A DNA stretch of 64,000 nucleotides. Source: Anaeromassilibacillus senegalensis (lineage in GTDB: Bacteria > Bacillota > Clostridia > Oscillospirales > Acutalibacteraceae). A program made the position numbers and the translations under genes. The stretch spans positions 1,178,001-1,242,000 of the forward strand of contig NZ_JAFBIT010000001.1 of the NCBI RefSeq assembly GCF_021531715.1, written 5' to 3'. Of the stretch, positions 32,785-41,728 are shown in pieces. The notes below the pieces were generated by a model. It did not search any database and was not told the DNA's origin. It was given only the letters and a program-made list of their open reading frames with translations. How positions within the stretch are numbered: the first letter of the stretch is position 1; each line of letters opens with the position of its first letter.

Positions 32785-34824
32785 ATGCCTTCTCTGTTTG
32801 AAACGGATATCGCCGCGCTCAAGGGTGTCGGTCCAAAGCGCGCCGAGCTCTTCCGAAAGCTGGGTGCGCCGACCGTCGGCGACCTCTTGCGGCTTTATCC
32901 GCGCGCCTACGAGGATTGGCGCGACGCGGTGCCGATCCGCAACACGCTTTTGAACGAAGTGAATATTGTAAAGGGCACAGTTCTGCGCCGCCCGGTTGAG
33001 CAGCGCATCCGCGGCGGCATGACGCTCTACAAAACGACGATCACCGACGGCGCGGACGACATGCAGCTCACCTTTTTCAACAACCGCTTTGTCGTGAATC
33101 TGCTCGAGGAGGGCGCAGTTTACGCATTCCGCGGCAAGGTCACCGGCACGTTCACGCGTCGGGAAATGGCTTCACCGGAATTCGTCCCCGAAAGCCGCAT
33201 GCAGGACATGGTGCCCGTCTATCCGCAGACCGAGGGGCTGACCTCGCGCATCATCGCCAACGCGGTGAAAGAGGCGCTCAAGCTGCTGCCCGAGACGGTC
33301 AACGACCCGCTGCCGGACAGCCTGCGCATGGAATACGCGCTGTGCCGTCTCGAATACGCGCTCAAAACGATTCATTTTCCGAATTCGCCCGAAGCGCTCT
33401 CCACAGCGCGGCGCAGACTCGTCTTTGAAGAGCTGCTTGTTTTGCAGCTCGGCATGCTGGAGATCCGCCGGGCGGGCGCACGGCAGAATCCGTATCCAAT
33501 CGCGCAGGACTGCACGGCCGATTTCTGCGCCCTGCTGCCGTTCACGATGACCGGCGCACAACAGCGCGCGGTAGCGGACGCCGTCCGCGATATGCAGGGT
33601 GCACACCCGATGAACCGGCTGATTCAGGGCGATGTCGGCAGCGGCAAGACGGCGGTCGCGGCAGCGCTCTGCTACACCGTGATGCGAAACGGCCTGCAGG
33701 CGGCGCTGATGGCGCCAACCGAAATTCTCGCAACACAGCACTTTGAATCGCTCTCCGCATTGCTCGCCCCCTGCGGCATCCGGCTCGCGCTGATTACCGG
33801 CAGCATGCGCCAAAAGGCGCGCCGGGAAGCGCTCGAGGGGCTGAAGAGCGGCGAGATTCAGCTTGCGGTCGGCACGCATGCGCTCCTCAGCGAAGGCGTG
33901 GAATTTGACCGTCTCGCGCTCGTCATCACGGACGAGCAGCACCGCTTCGGCGTCGGGCAGCGCACGGCGCTCGCGAAAAAAGGCGGCTTTCCCCACACGC
34001 TCGTCATGAGCGCCACGCCAATCCCGCGCACGCTCGCGCTGATGATTTACGGCGATCTCGACGTCTCCGTGCTCGACGAACTCCCGCCCGGGCGGCAGCC
34101 GATTGAAACGTATCTGATCGACCCCGCAAAGCGCTGCCGCGCGTTTGGGTACATCCAAAAGCACATTGACGAGGGGCGACAGGCATACATTGTCTGCCCG
34201 CTGATCGAAGAAGGCGCGAGCGACATGGCGAGCGTCACGGCGTACGCGGACATTGTACGCGACTATTTCGGCAACCTACCCATCGGCGTCCTGCACGGCA
34301 GAATGAAGCCGAAGGAAAAGGACGCAGTGATGGCGGACTTTTCGGCGGGGCACACCAAGCTGCTGATCTCCACCACCGTCGTCGAGGTCGGTGTTGACGT
34401 GCCGAACGCGGTCATCATGATGATCGAAAACGCGGAGCGGTACGGGCTTTCGCAGCTCCACCAGCTCCGGGGCCGCGTGGGGCGCGGCCAATACAAATCG
34501 ACCTGCATTCTCGTCACGGAGGCACAAAACGAAGAAGCCGTCCAGCGACTGCGGATGTTCTGCAGCACGACGGACGGCTTCAAGGTTGCGGATGAGGACC
34601 TGCGCCTGCGCGGCCCGGGCGATTTCTTCGGCGAGCGCCAGCACGGTCTGCCAAAGCTCAAAATCGCCGATATGATGAACGACATGCAGGTCTTGCAGGA
34701 GGCGCAGCAATGCGCGCGCGCGCTTCTGGAGCGTGACCCCCAGCTTGCAGGCCCGGCCCTGCGCGGCTTAAAAGCTGAAATGCACCGCCTCTTCGCTGCA
34801 AGCGGCGGCACGGTGACACTATAA
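32785..34824 (+). CDS. recG: ATP-dependent DNA helicase RecG
   Basis: 679 residues. The N-terminal wedge/OB domain (about 1-230) contains LKGVGPKRAELF and the fork-binding LRLYPRAYEDW. Superfamily 2 helicase motifs follow: I GDVGSGKTAVA at about 285, Ia APTEILATQH, II ITDEQHRFGVGQ, III SATPIPRT, and in the second lobe TTVVEVGVDVPNA and QLHQLRGRVGRG, then the TRG-like wedge region RLRGPGDFFGERQHG. RecG rewinds stalled replication forks and processes Holliday junctions. ACAGGAGAT precedes the ATG. The fakA-recG order is common in Firmicutes. Confidence 0.96.
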   Translation: MPSLFETDIAALKGVGPKRAELFRKLGAPTVGDLLRLYPRAYEDWRDAVPIRNTLLNEVNIVKGTVLRRPVEQRIRGGMTLYKTTITDGADDMQLTFFNNRFVVNLLEEGAVYAFRGKVTGTFTRREMASPEFVPESRMQDMVPVYPQTEGLTSRIIANAVKEALKLLPETVNDPLPDSLRMEYALCRLEYALKTIHFPNSPEALSTARRRLVFEELLVLQLGMLEIRRAGARQNPYPIAQDCTADFCALLPFTMTGAQQRAVADAVRDMQGAHPMNRLIQGDVGSGKTAVAAALCYTVMRNGLQAALMAPTEILATQHFESLSALLAPCGIRLALITGSMRQKARREALEGLKSGEIQLAVGTHALLSEGVEFDRLALVITDEQHRFGVGQRTALAKKGGFPHTLVMSATPIPRTLALMIYGDLDVSVLDELPPGRQPIETYLIDPAKRCRAFGYIQKHIDEGRQAYIVCPLIEEGASDMASVTAYADIVRDYFGNLPIGVLHGRMKPKEKDAVMADFSAGHTKLLISTTVVEVGVDVPNAVIMMIENAERYGLSQLHQLRGRVGRGQYKSTCILVTEAQNEEAVQRLRMFCSTTDGFKVADEDLRLRGPGDFFGERQHGLPKLKIADMMNDMQVLQEAQQCARALLERDPQLAGPALRGLKAEMHRLFAASGGTVTL

Positions 34825-34832
34825 ACAAGATA

Positions 34833-34877
34833 AAATGTCCGCTGATCGGGATCGTTTTTCCCCCTCAGCGGACATTT
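34833..34877. terminator. Bidirectional terminator between recG and the GH172 gene
   Basis: AAATGTCCGCTGA and TCAGCGGACATTT form a perfect 13-base stem; the genes on both sides converge on it. Confidence 0.85.
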
Positions 34878-34878
34878 G

Positions 34879-35904
34879 TCATTTCATAATCATTTCCTTG
34901 TCATCCGGCAGCTCGACCGGCAGAGCGGCGGGTTCGGTCAGGTACCAGTAGGCAACTGAGGTGTAGTCGTCGTAGCGCGGTCCGGTCCAGCCGAGGTTGT
35001 CGAGCTTCATGCGGAAATCCTCGTTGAAATAGATCGGGTCTTTTACGTGCCAGCGGTACAGCATGAAGCGCTTCTGGTGGTTGTACATCTCGCCCGTGTC
35101 GCCGAGAATCGCATACAGCCCGGCATACAGCCCGCTGAACGTCTGATACCGGTTCAGAATAATGTCATTGCCGAAGCCGTACGAGCCGCAGAAATAATCC
35201 TCCGTGCCCGTATAGTTCATCGTCGGGTACGTATCGCCATCGATATACATCTTGGCTTCGCCCTCCACCCAGCAGGTGTTGTGCCCGTTCATGCCGGAGG
35301 CGAGTGTCATGCCTACAAAGCATCCCTTGCCGCGAATGCCGTCGATTACAGTATAGGCGTGCCCCTTCTGCACAGGGTGTTCCTGCCGATAAGCGGCGTG
35401 GAAATAGCCGCTGTCTGCGGGAAGCTCGCCGTACCAGCCGGAAATCATATAATAGAGCGTCTGCGCCTTATCGCCGCGGTTTTCCATCGTGATGCGGCAA
35501 TGCTTCCGGAAAGGCATTTCCCAGTAGCAGTTGAAGCCGCGCCCGGGCGCGACCAGTACCATCGCCGAGTTCAAAACCGGATAGCTGCCGTCTCGATCCG
35601 CGAAATTCTCGTCGTATGCGCAACCGAAGAAAGCAGAAATCGGCGCTTCCACCGAGGGCTTCTCCATGCCGTCCCAATACATGCGCAGCACGAAGGAATG
35701 TCCGATGTAACCGGTGAACCAGATGTGCGTAATCATGCCCGGACCGTCCGTGTCGCACAGCGTGACCGTCTCGCCCGGCTGAATTTGGATGTACGGGCGC
35801 AGCTTCTCGCAATCCTTACCGCGCGTGCCGCCGCCCTTGGTGCCGGTTGGATTCTCCGCCGAAAAGCCAAAACTCGTTCTGTTCTGCATTCTGTAAAGCT
35901 CCAT
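34879..35904 (-). CDS. GH172 family glycoside hydrolase (DUF2961)
   Basis: 341 residues without a signal peptide. It has the double jelly-roll family pattern: ESENPTGTKGGG-type N-terminus (FSAENPTGTKGGGTRG), GPGMITHIWFTGY, RMYWDGMEKPSVEAP, FNCYWEMPF, and YPTMNYTGTEDYFCG carrying the acidic catalytic residues. GH172 enzymes act on alpha-fructofuranosides (difructose dianhydride I) or alpha-D-arabinofuranosides; which applies cannot be read here. Its ATG follows the patatin gene by 12 bases, so the two are co-transcribed, an unusual pairing. Confidence 0.85.
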   Translation of the reverse strand: MELYRMQNRTSFGFSAENPTGTKGGGTRGKDCEKLRPYIQIQPGETVTLCDTDGPGMITHIWFTGYIGHSFVLRMYWDGMEKPSVEAPISAFFGCAYDENFADRDGSYPVLNSAMVLVAPGRGFNCYWEMPFRKHCRITMENRGDKAQTLYYMISGWYGELPADSGYFHAAYRQEHPVQKGHAYTVIDGIRGKGCFVGMTLASGMNGHNTCWVEGEAKMYIDGDTYPTMNYTGTEDYFCGSYGFGNDIILNRYQTFSGLYAGLYAILGDTGEMYNHQKRFMLYRWHVKDPIYFNEDFRMKLDNLGWTGPRYDDYTSVAYWYLTEPAALPVELPDDKEMIMK

Positions 35905-35916
35905 GATGTTCGCTCC

Positions 35917-36828
35917 TTAATCTGTATTCTGTATTGCGTCGAGGATGCGCGGCAGCGCCGCCCGTCCCTCTGAAAGTCCTTCGTCGTGCAAAGCGAGCAG
36001 CGTGGGAATGTTCGCGCTGGTGCGCCCGACATGCAGCGGCTCGAGCGGGCGGATGATGACCGCTTTCCCCTCCTTTTCGAGCCGCTCGCACAACTCGAGT
36101 TGGCGGTTGTAAATGGCATGACGGCGCAGCATCGCATCCGCGACTGCCGGGTATTGGCGAAACGCCGCGCGCAAAAACGCTTCGTGCCCGAACGGCGCCT
36201 TGCGGTAGTCCGCGTTGCGCGTCAGGACAACGACGTGAAAGCGGTTGCCGTCTGCGATCGACTTTTCGATCGGGATTGGATCGGTGATGCCGCCGTCGAG
36301 CAGGTCATAGCCCGCAAAGTGCTGCACTTTGGTCAGAAGCGGCACGGAGCAGGAGGCGCGCGTCGCCGTAAACGGCGGGGTGATCGCCTGCTTTTCAAAC
36401 CACACGGTTTTGCCGTCCGCGCAGTTCATCGCGCCGGTTAAGAAACGCGTTTCCTGCGCGTTGTACGCATCCCAGTCATACCAGATATGCCGCTCCGGCA
36501 CTGTGCCGAAAATAAAATCAAAATCAAACATCGAGCGTTTGAAAACCAGATTTCGTTTGCTGACATAGTGCGGATCGCCGACGTAATGCTCGATGATCTG
36601 CCGGCTGCGTCCCGCCTGACCCGATATATAAGAAAGTGCGTTCGCCGCGCCCGCCGAAACACCGATGATATACGGAAACAAGAGATCCTTTTCGAGAAAC
36701 GCTTCCATCACGCCCGAGCTGTAATAGCCGCGCAGGCCGCCGCCCTCCAGAACGAGCGCCGTCCCCGCCAGAAGCACCGTCTCCAAGCGTTTGCCGGGAA
36801 TCGGCGCCAGTGTATACTGCTGCACCAT
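35917..36828 (-). CDS. Patatin-like phospholipase (RssA/YlbK-type)
   Basis: 303 residues started at ATG 36828 because longer frames run into the promoter. The oxyanion motif is EGGGLRGYYSSG, the nucleophile elbow GVSAGAAN and the catalytic Asp DLLDGGITDPIP, a complete Ser-Asp dyad in the expected order. No signal peptide or membrane anchor is seen. Bacterial proteins of this group are cytoplasmic acyl hydrolases of uncertain lipid substrate. The C-terminal part (RLEKEGKAVIIRPLEPLHVGRT) is typical of the DUF6363-type patatins of Clostridia. It heads the operon with GH172. Confidence 0.88.
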   Translation of the reverse strand: MVQQYTLAPIPGKRLETVLLAGTALVLEGGGLRGYYSSGVMEAFLEKDLLFPYIIGVSAGAANALSYISGQAGRSRQIIEHYVGDPHYVSKRNLVFKRSMFDFDFIFGTVPERHIWYDWDAYNAQETRFLTGAMNCADGKTVWFEKQAITPPFTATRASCSVPLLTKVQHFAGYDLLDGGITDPIPIEKSIADGNRFHVVVLTRNADYRKAPFGHEAFLRAAFRQYPAVADAMLRRHAIYNRQLELCERLEKEGKAVIIRPLEPLHVGRTSANIPTLLALHDEGLSEGRAALPRILDAIQNTD

Positions 36829-36856
36829 GCATGCCCCATTTTCCAAAACTGTGTTA

Positions 36857-36885
36857 AGCATATCACACAATCCCGGCAAAGTCAA
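36857..36885 (-). promoter_or_regulatory. Promoter of the patatin-GH172 operon
   Basis: Minus strand TTGACT and TATGCT, spacer 17 bp, about 30 bp before the chosen start. Confidence 0.75.
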
Positions 36886-36898
36886 GAAACGCAGGGAC

Positions 36899-37600
36899 TC
36901 AGTCTAAAAGCGTGCCGTCGGTCGAAATCACCTTGACCTGCCACGGCAGGAATTTCCCGCTTGCCTTGAGCGCGTTCACGGCGGCGCGCTCAAGCCCGCC
37001 GCAGCACGGCACCTGCATCCGCACGATCGTCACGCCCTGAATATCGTTCTGCCGGAGAATCTCCGTCAGCTTTTCGGTGTAGTCTCCCTCGTCGAGCTTT
37101 GGGCAGCCGATCAGTGTGATTTTCCCCCGGATAAAATCGCGGTGGAAGTTACCGTAGGCGTACGCCGTGCAGTCGGCAGCGATCAGCAGGTGTGCGCCGT
37201 CAAAATACGGCGCGCGAACCGGCGCGAGCTTGATCTGCACCGGCCACTGGCGCAGCTCGGAAGTGACCGCCGTTTCAGACACAGTCTGCGGCACAGCGGC
37301 ACGATGCAGAACGTGCGACCGGCTGCCGGGGCATCCGCCCATGGGCGGTGCGCTCTGTGCTTTCTTCTTCTGATTGGCCTCCACCGCCGCTACATCGAAT
37401 GCGGCAGCTTCGCGCTCCACAAAGGTGATCGCTCCGGTCGGGCAGGCGGGCAGGCAATTGCCGAGGCCGTCGCAGTAATCGTCGCGCAGGAGCTTCGCCT
37501 TGCCGTTCACCATGCCGATCGCGCCCTCCTGACAGGCTTCGGCGCAAAGGCCGCAGCCGCTGCACTTTTCTTCGTTGATCTCAATAATTCTTCTGATCAT
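36899..37600 (-). CDS. 4Fe-4S ferredoxin-type protein
   Basis: 233 residues. Two 4Fe-4S motifs occupy residues 11-60: CSGCGLCAEACQEG and CDGLGNCLPACPTG. The rest is an unusual domain (about 90-233) with conserved-looking cysteines (DCTAYAYGNFH, LIGCPKLDEGDY, VPCCGGLERAAV) that may bind metal or act in redox transfer. Proteins of this build are common in Clostridia next to Crp/Fnr regulators and hybrid-cluster proteins. Here it is divergent from such a regulator, which suggests it is the target. AAAGGATG precedes the start. Confidence 0.82.
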   Translation of the reverse strand: MIRRIIEINEEKCSGCGLCAEACQEGAIGMVNGKAKLLRDDYCDGLGNCLPACPTGAITFVEREAAAFDVAAVEANQKKKAQSAPPMGGCPGSRSHVLHRAAVPQTVSETAVTSELRQWPVQIKLAPVRAPYFDGAHLLIAADCTAYAYGNFHRDFIRGKITLIGCPKLDEGDYTEKLTEILRQNDIQGVTIVRMQVPCCGGLERAAVNALKASGKFLPWQVKVISTDGTLLD

Positions 37601-37625
37601 ATTAAAAACATCCTTTCTATGAAAA

Positions 37626-37670
37626 AAACATATTTTGTTTATTGACTTTACGCACAGAGTATACTACGAT
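37626..37670 (+). promoter_or_regulatory. Intergenic promoter and possible operator of the Crp/Fnr gene
   Basis: TTGACT at 37642-37647 and TACGAT at 37665-37670, spacer 17 bp. Just upstream AAACA-TATTT-TGTTT (37626-37640) is an imperfect palindrome between the two divergent genes and a candidate regulator site. Assignment of the site is inference. Confidence 0.5.
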
Positions 37671-37745
37671 TATGGTAGAAAGTCTGTTGCCAAAACAACG
37701 GATTTCTATGCCGGGAGAAATTTTCTGAAAGGATGCGACATTCCG

Positions 37746-38405
37746 GTGGATTGTGCTTTTCTGTCGTGCACACCGCTGTTTCGCGGCATAAAGGCCGAAG
37801 AGATCGAACAGCTTCTGCACTGTCTTCACGCCGTACAGCGCGGCTACAAAAAAGGTGAGGCGATTTACAAGATGGGCGGCACCGCGTCGGCAATCGGGCT
37901 TGTGCTCAGCGGCAGCGTCACGATCGAAAACGACGACGTCTGGGGCAACCGCAGTGTGCTCGACAGCGTCGGGCCGGGACAGGTTTTCGCTGAGACGTAC
38001 GCCTGCCTGCCGGATGAACCGCTGATGGTCAGCGTCGTGGCGGCGGAACACACGGAGGTGCTGTTTCTGCGCGCCGCACAGCTTTTATCTCCCTGCGCCA
38101 CCGCTTGCGGCCGTCACGTGCAGCTCATCCGCAACCTGCTTTCGGTCAGCGCGCAGAAGAATCTGACGCTCTCCCGCCGTATCTTTCACACTTCGGCAAA
38201 GACCATCCGCGAGCGTCTGCTCTCCTATCTGTCCTTTCAGGCAATTCGCCAAAGAAGCGACCGCTTCTCGATCCCTTTCAACCGCCAGCAGCTTGCGGAC
38301 TACCTCGGCGTAGACCGCAGCGCGCTCTCAAAGGAAATGAGCAAAATGCGCGCTGAGGGCCTTATCGATTTTCAAAAGAACCGTTTCGAGCTGAAACGCC
38401 CGTAA
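37746..38405 (+). CDS. Crp/Fnr family transcriptional regulator
   Basis: 219 residues from GTG 37746 (VDCAFLSCTPLF); longer frames lack a ribosome site and would add a non-conserved tail. The cyclic-nucleotide-like sensor domain (about 5-125) contains YKKGEAIYKMGGTASAIGLVLSGSV in pieces (KKGEAIYKMG, GLVLSGSV) and GQVFAETYACL. The C-terminal winged helix (about 145-215) has NRQQLADYLGVDRSALSKEM as recognition helix. Cys residues at the start (DCAFLSC) are too few for an Fnr Fe-S cluster by inspection. It is divergent from the ferredoxin gene and probably regulates it. DUF308 follows 33 bp on. Confidence 0.88.
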   Translation: MDCAFLSCTPLFRGIKAEEIEQLLHCLHAVQRGYKKGEAIYKMGGTASAIGLVLSGSVTIENDDVWGNRSVLDSVGPGQVFAETYACLPDEPLMVSVVAAEHTEVLFLRAAQLLSPCATACGRHVQLIRNLLSVSAQKNLTLSRRIFHTSAKTIRERLLSYLSFQAIRQRSDRFSIPFNRQQLADYLGVDRSALSKEMSKMRAEGLIDFQKNRFELKRP

Positions 38406-38438
38406 AAATATTTTTATACAGAAAGGAATGCGATTGTT

Positions 38439-38996
38439 ATGTTCAAACACTTCTGGTCCCGCAGCGCTTCGATCAGTATGGCGCTCCTGTACGTGTTGCT
38501 CGGTCTTGTTCTGATCCTCTTTCCCGGCCTGACCGGCACAGTCTTCTGCTGGGTACTCGCCATCGCCGCGCTCGCCTATGCCGTGAGCCGTTTCTGGTTC
38601 TTCTATCAGGCGAGAAAGGACGGCTTCACCGCAGCGGGCACGCTGACGCTCGGCCTGCTGCTCGCCGCGTTCGGCATCTTCTGCATCGCGCGCCCGGACG
38701 TTATCCTCTCTTTCCTGCCGCTCACACTAGGCATTCTCATGCTGGTGGATGGTATCGGGAAGCTGCCGCTCGCGATCAACGGGCTTTCCCTGCACAGCCC
38801 GTACCGTTTCCCGCTTTTGCTTTCCGCTCTCCTGCCGCTCGCGCTCGGCATTGTTTTGATTGCCAATCCGTTTGGTGCGGCCAAGGCGGTCATCGTCTTT
38901 TTCGGCGTCAGCCTGCTGCTCGACGGCATCCTGGATCTCGTCACCGCGATTCAGACCCGGCGCGCCGAGAAATCGGAATACAAGGACATCCGGTAA
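38439..38996 (+). CDS. DUF308 (HdeD-like) membrane protein
   Basis: 185 residues with six hydrophobic segments, the usual layout of the HdeD/DUF308 family: [86 protein letters not shown] and [18 protein letters not shown], with a charged tail ([12 protein letters not shown]). HdeD in E. coli is linked to acid resistance; the role in Clostridia is unknown. It may be part of the Crp/Fnr transcript. Confidence 0.85.
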   Translation: MFKHFWSRSASISMALLYVLLGLVLILFPGLTGTVFCWVLAIAALAYAVSRFWFFYQARKDGFTAAGTLTLGLLLAAFGIFCIARPDVILSFLPLTLGILMLVDGIGKLPLAINGLSLHSPYRFPLLLSALLPLALGIVLIANPFGAAKAVIVFFGVSLLLDGILDLVTAIQTRRAEKSEYKDIR

Positions 38997-39030
38997 CATA
39001 TGCCGAACATACGCCGGGCGCGTCTTTTGC

Positions 39031-39060
39031 TTGACGGCTGTCCCGGCTGCATGCTATACT
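39031..39060 (+). promoter_or_regulatory. Promoter of the GH130 gene
   Basis: TTGACG and TATACT, spacer 18 bp, 30 bp before the start. Confidence 0.8.
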
Positions 39061-39090
39061 GAAAACAACAAAATCACGGAGGTAATTCCC

Positions 39091-40263
39091 ATGAATCCGA
39101 ACATTGAAAAGGCTTTCAGCGATTATGAAGCGCTGATTGCGAAGGAGAACAAGCCGTCCAAGTTCTACAACGGTATCTATACGCGTTATGAGAATCCCGT
39201 TTTGACGCGCGATCACGTCCCGCCGTTCTGGAAATTCGACCTTGATGAGGAGACAAACCCACTCGGCCTTGAGCGTCTGGGTGTGAACGCCGTGATGAAT
39301 TCCGGCGCGATCAAGCTCGACGGCAAATACTGCCTCGTCGCCCGCGTGGAGGGCAACGACCGCAAGTCGTTCTTCGCGGTCGCGCGCAGCGAAAACCCGG
39401 TGCAGGGCTTCCGCTTCGACGATTACCCGGTTGTTCTGCCGGACACCGACCCCGAAGAAACGAACGTCTACGACATGCGCCTGACGCAGCACGAGGACGG
39501 CTACATTTACGGCGTTTTCTGCAGCGAGAGCAAGGACAAAACCGTGAACGATCTCTCCGCGGCGTTTGCTTCCGCCGGCATCGTCCGCACAAAGGACCTT
39601 GTCAACTGGGAGCGCCTGCCCAACCTGAAGACGAAATCCCCGCAGCAGCGCAACTGCGTGCTGCATCCGGAGTTTGTAAACGGCAAATACGCATTCTACA
39701 CCCGTCCGCAGGACAGCTTCATTGAGGCCGGCGGTCAGGGCGGCGTCAGCTTCGGCCTGTGCGACGACATCACAAACGCTGTGATCGACGAGGAGAAGGT
39801 TGTCAGCCCGAGACGCTACCACACGATCACCGAGTCGAAAAACGGCGCGGGCGCGGTGCCGATCAAGACCGAAAAGGGCTGGCTGCACATCGCGCACGGT
39901 GTGCGCAACACGGCGGCTGGTCTGCGCTATGTCCTCTATGTTTTCGTGACGGACCTGCAGGATCCCGCAAAGCTGATCGCGGAGCCCGGCGGCTTCTTCA
40001 TCGCTCCGCTCGGCGCAGAGCGCGTCGGCGACGTCTCGAACGTCGTGTTCACAAACGGCGCCATCGCGGACGACGACGGCAAGGTCTACATCTACTATGC
40101 ATCCTCCGACACGCGCATGCACGTCGCTGTTTCCAGCATCGAGCAGCTTCTCGACTACGCTTTCGGTACACCGTCCGATCCGCTCCGCTCGCCGGACTGC
40201 GTCCGCCAGCGCTGCGAGCTCATCAAAAAGAACCTCGAATACATGCAGAAGCACGGCAAATAA
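39091..40263 (+). CDS. GH130 4-O-beta-D-mannosyl-D-glucose phosphorylase
   Basis: 390 residues from ATG 39091, with ACGGAGG upstream; this is the length of GH130 subfamily 1 enzymes. The five-bladed propeller shows [27 protein letters not shown]-type opening in pieces ([13 protein letters not shown]), the catalytic acid Asp in [13 protein letters not shown], phosphate contacts in [13 protein letters not shown] and [14 protein letters not shown], and [17 protein letters not shown] near the end. It converts mannosyl-glucose plus phosphate to mannose 1-phosphate and glucose in the cytoplasm, the last step of beta-mannan use. The assignment to mannosylglucose rather than mannobiose rests on overall resemblance. 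It has its own promoter and terminator. Confidence 0.88.
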   Translation: MNPNIEKAFSDYEALIAKENKPSKFYNGIYTRYENPVLTRDHVPPFWKFDLDEETNPLGLERLGVNAVMNSGAIKLDGKYCLVARVEGNDRKSFFAVARSENPVQGFRFDDYPVVLPDTDPEETNVYDMRLTQHEDGYIYGVFCSESKDKTVNDLSAAFASAGIVRTKDLVNWERLPNLKTKSPQQRNCVLHPEFVNGKYAFYTRPQDSFIEAGGQGGVSFGLCDDITNAVIDEEKVVSPRRYHTITESKNGAGAVPIKTEKGWLHIAHGVRNTAAGLRYVLYVFVTDLQDPAKLIAEPGGFFIAPLGAERVGDVSNVVFTNGAIADDDGKVYIYYASSDTRMHVAVSSIEQLLDYAFGTPSDPLRSPDCVRQRCELIKKNLEYMQKHGK

Positions 40264-40284
40264 GCCGCTTTGCGCATAAAGAAA

Positions 40285-40316
40285 TCGCTGCGTATCTCTT
40301 TCGGTACGCAGCGACT
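40285..40316. terminator. Hairpin between the GH130 and larC genes
   Basis: TCGCTGCGTA and TACGCAGCGA form a perfect ten-base stem between convergent genes; T runs on both sides are weak. Confidence 0.65.
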
Positions 40317-40321
40317 TTAAT

Positions 40322-41581
40322 TTATTCTTCTGCTGTAACTGCGGAAAGCGGAACGTTGTTGTCGCGTGCGAGACGCGCCGCGTCCTCGTATTCGAGCTTT
40401 CTCTTTTCGACGCCGTAACCGGAGGCCGTTTTACACCGCGCTTCGCCGTAGGGCGTCTGCACCGTCTCAACGGCGCGATCCAGCACATAGCGCTCGCAGA
40501 CCTTTTTCCGTACGCCGAGCGTCGTCGTGTGGCGGAAGATCAGCGCAGCCATTTCGTCCGCCTGCTCCGCCGTGCAGATGCAGGAAAACAGGTACCCCGG
40601 GCGGCCCTTTTTCATGAAGATCGGCGTGGTGAACACGTCGCGCGCACCGGCGCGAAACAGCTCCTCCGCGGCAAAGGCGAGCGCCTCGCCGGTCATGTCG
40701 TCCAAGTTGCAGTCAAGCTCCACGATTGTATCCGTTTTCGGGCGTTCGACTGTTTCGCCCCAGAACGCGCGCACACAGTTCGCGCGCGGAAAATCCTTTT
40801 TGCCCATACCGTAGCCGATCTTTTCCACCGCCATCTCCGGCATCGGGGAAAACTCCGCCGCAAAATACTTGAGCAGTGCCGCGCCGGTCGGCGTGCAGAG
40901 CTCGCCCTGGATCTCACCGCCGTACGTCGGTACACCGCGCAGGATATACGCCGTGGCTGGCGCCGGGACAGGCAGCACACCGTGTGCACAATGCACGTGG
41001 CCGCTGCCGACGTGCACCGGCGACGCGACGATGCGCTCGGGCTTCAGCATATCGAGCAGCAGGCAGACGCCGACGATGTCCGCAACCGCGTCCAGCGTAC
41101 CGACCTCATGGAAGTGGATCTGCTCCACCGGTACGCCATGCGCATGGGATTCCGCTTCGGCAATCTGCGCATAGACGGCGCGCGCGTTTTCTTTTACGTT
41201 CTGCGGCAACTCGAGCGCTGCAAGCCGCGCCGTGATATCCGCCATACTGCTGTGGCTGTGATGGTGATGATGGTGCTCATGGTGGTGGTCGTGATCATGC
41301 TCGTGGTGGTCGTGCTCGTGATGATGGTCGTGGTCATGATGATAGTCGTGATGATCATGAGCATCATGGCTCTCTTCTTCCTCGCCGTTCACCGTGACGC
41401 GCATATGTGTGCCTCCGATGCCGCATTTGGTCATCGGTTCACGCGCCACCGTCACGCCCGGCAGACCGAGGCTGTTCATTTTCTCCAGAAACCGCTCCGG
41501 CTCCGGCAGAAGCTCAAGCAGCGCCGCCATGAGCATATCGCCCGCAGCGCCCATGGTGCATTCGAGATAAAGTGTTTCCAT
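40322..41581 (-). CDS. larC: Nickel-pincer cofactor biosynthesis protein LarC
   Basis: 419 residues from ATG 41581, with GGAAAGGAAG upstream. LarC is the nickel insertase that completes the cofactor of lactate racemase LarA. N-terminal signature ECTMGAAGDMLMAAL, then a histidine run at about residues 75-115 (dozens of His/Asp/Glu, a nickel store or delivery segment), FHEVGTLDAVADIVG, GVLPVPAPATAYIL, ELCTPTGAALLKY, and the LarC2 part from about residue 270 (ELDCNLDDMTGEALAFA, RPGYLFSCIC). In Lactobacillus larC is split by a programmed frameshift; here it is one uninterrupted frame. No larA, larB or larE is in the window. Confidence 0.93.
   Translation of the reverse strand: METLYLECTMGAAGDMLMAALLELLPEPERFLEKMNSLGLPGVTVAREPMTKCGIGGTHMRVTVNGEEEESHDAHDHHDYHHDHDHHHEHDHHEHDHDHHHEHHHHHHSHSSMADITARLAALELPQNVKENARAVYAQIAEAESHAHGVPVEQIHFHEVGTLDAVADIVGVCLLLDMLKPERIVASPVHVGSGHVHCAHGVLPVPAPATAYILRGVPTYGGEIQGELCTPTGAALLKYFAAEFSPMPEMAVEKIGYGMGKKDFPRANCVRAFWGETVERPKTDTIVELDCNLDDMTGEALAFAAEELFRAGARDVFTTPIFMKKGRPGYLFSCICTAEQADEMAALIFRHTTTLGVRKKVCERYVLDRAVETVQTPYGEARCKTASGYGVEKRKLEYEDAARLARDNNVPLSAVTAEE
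41255..41370. repeat. Low-complexity His-codon tract inside larC
   Basis: The minus-strand codons are almost all CAC/CAT/GAC/GAG, giving a near-repetitive DNA tract. Such tracts can vary in length between strains. Confidence 0.8.
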
Positions 41582-41679
41582 TGTGTTTGCTTCCTTTCCG
41601 AATTTTCGGCTTCTGCCGCTTCCCACGCCTTCATGGCGCCTTTTAAAATCAACTCTAGCACAAACGGCGCGAAAAGTCA

Positions 41680-41720
41680 AAAAAACTTGCATGAGACCCG
41701 TGCCCCATGCAAGTTTTTTA
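41680..41720 (-). terminator. Terminator of the Gfo/Idh/MocA gene
   Basis: AAAAACTTGCATG and CATGCAAGTTTTT form a perfect stem; T runs exist on both strands. Confidence 0.85.
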
Positions 41721-41728
41721 TTTTGCGC

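Noticed and set aside
41255-41370. CRISPR-like or tandem DNA repeat
   Set aside because: It is an irregular histidine-codon tract inside larC, with no spacers or constant repeat unit. No CRISPR array was seen anywhere in the window.
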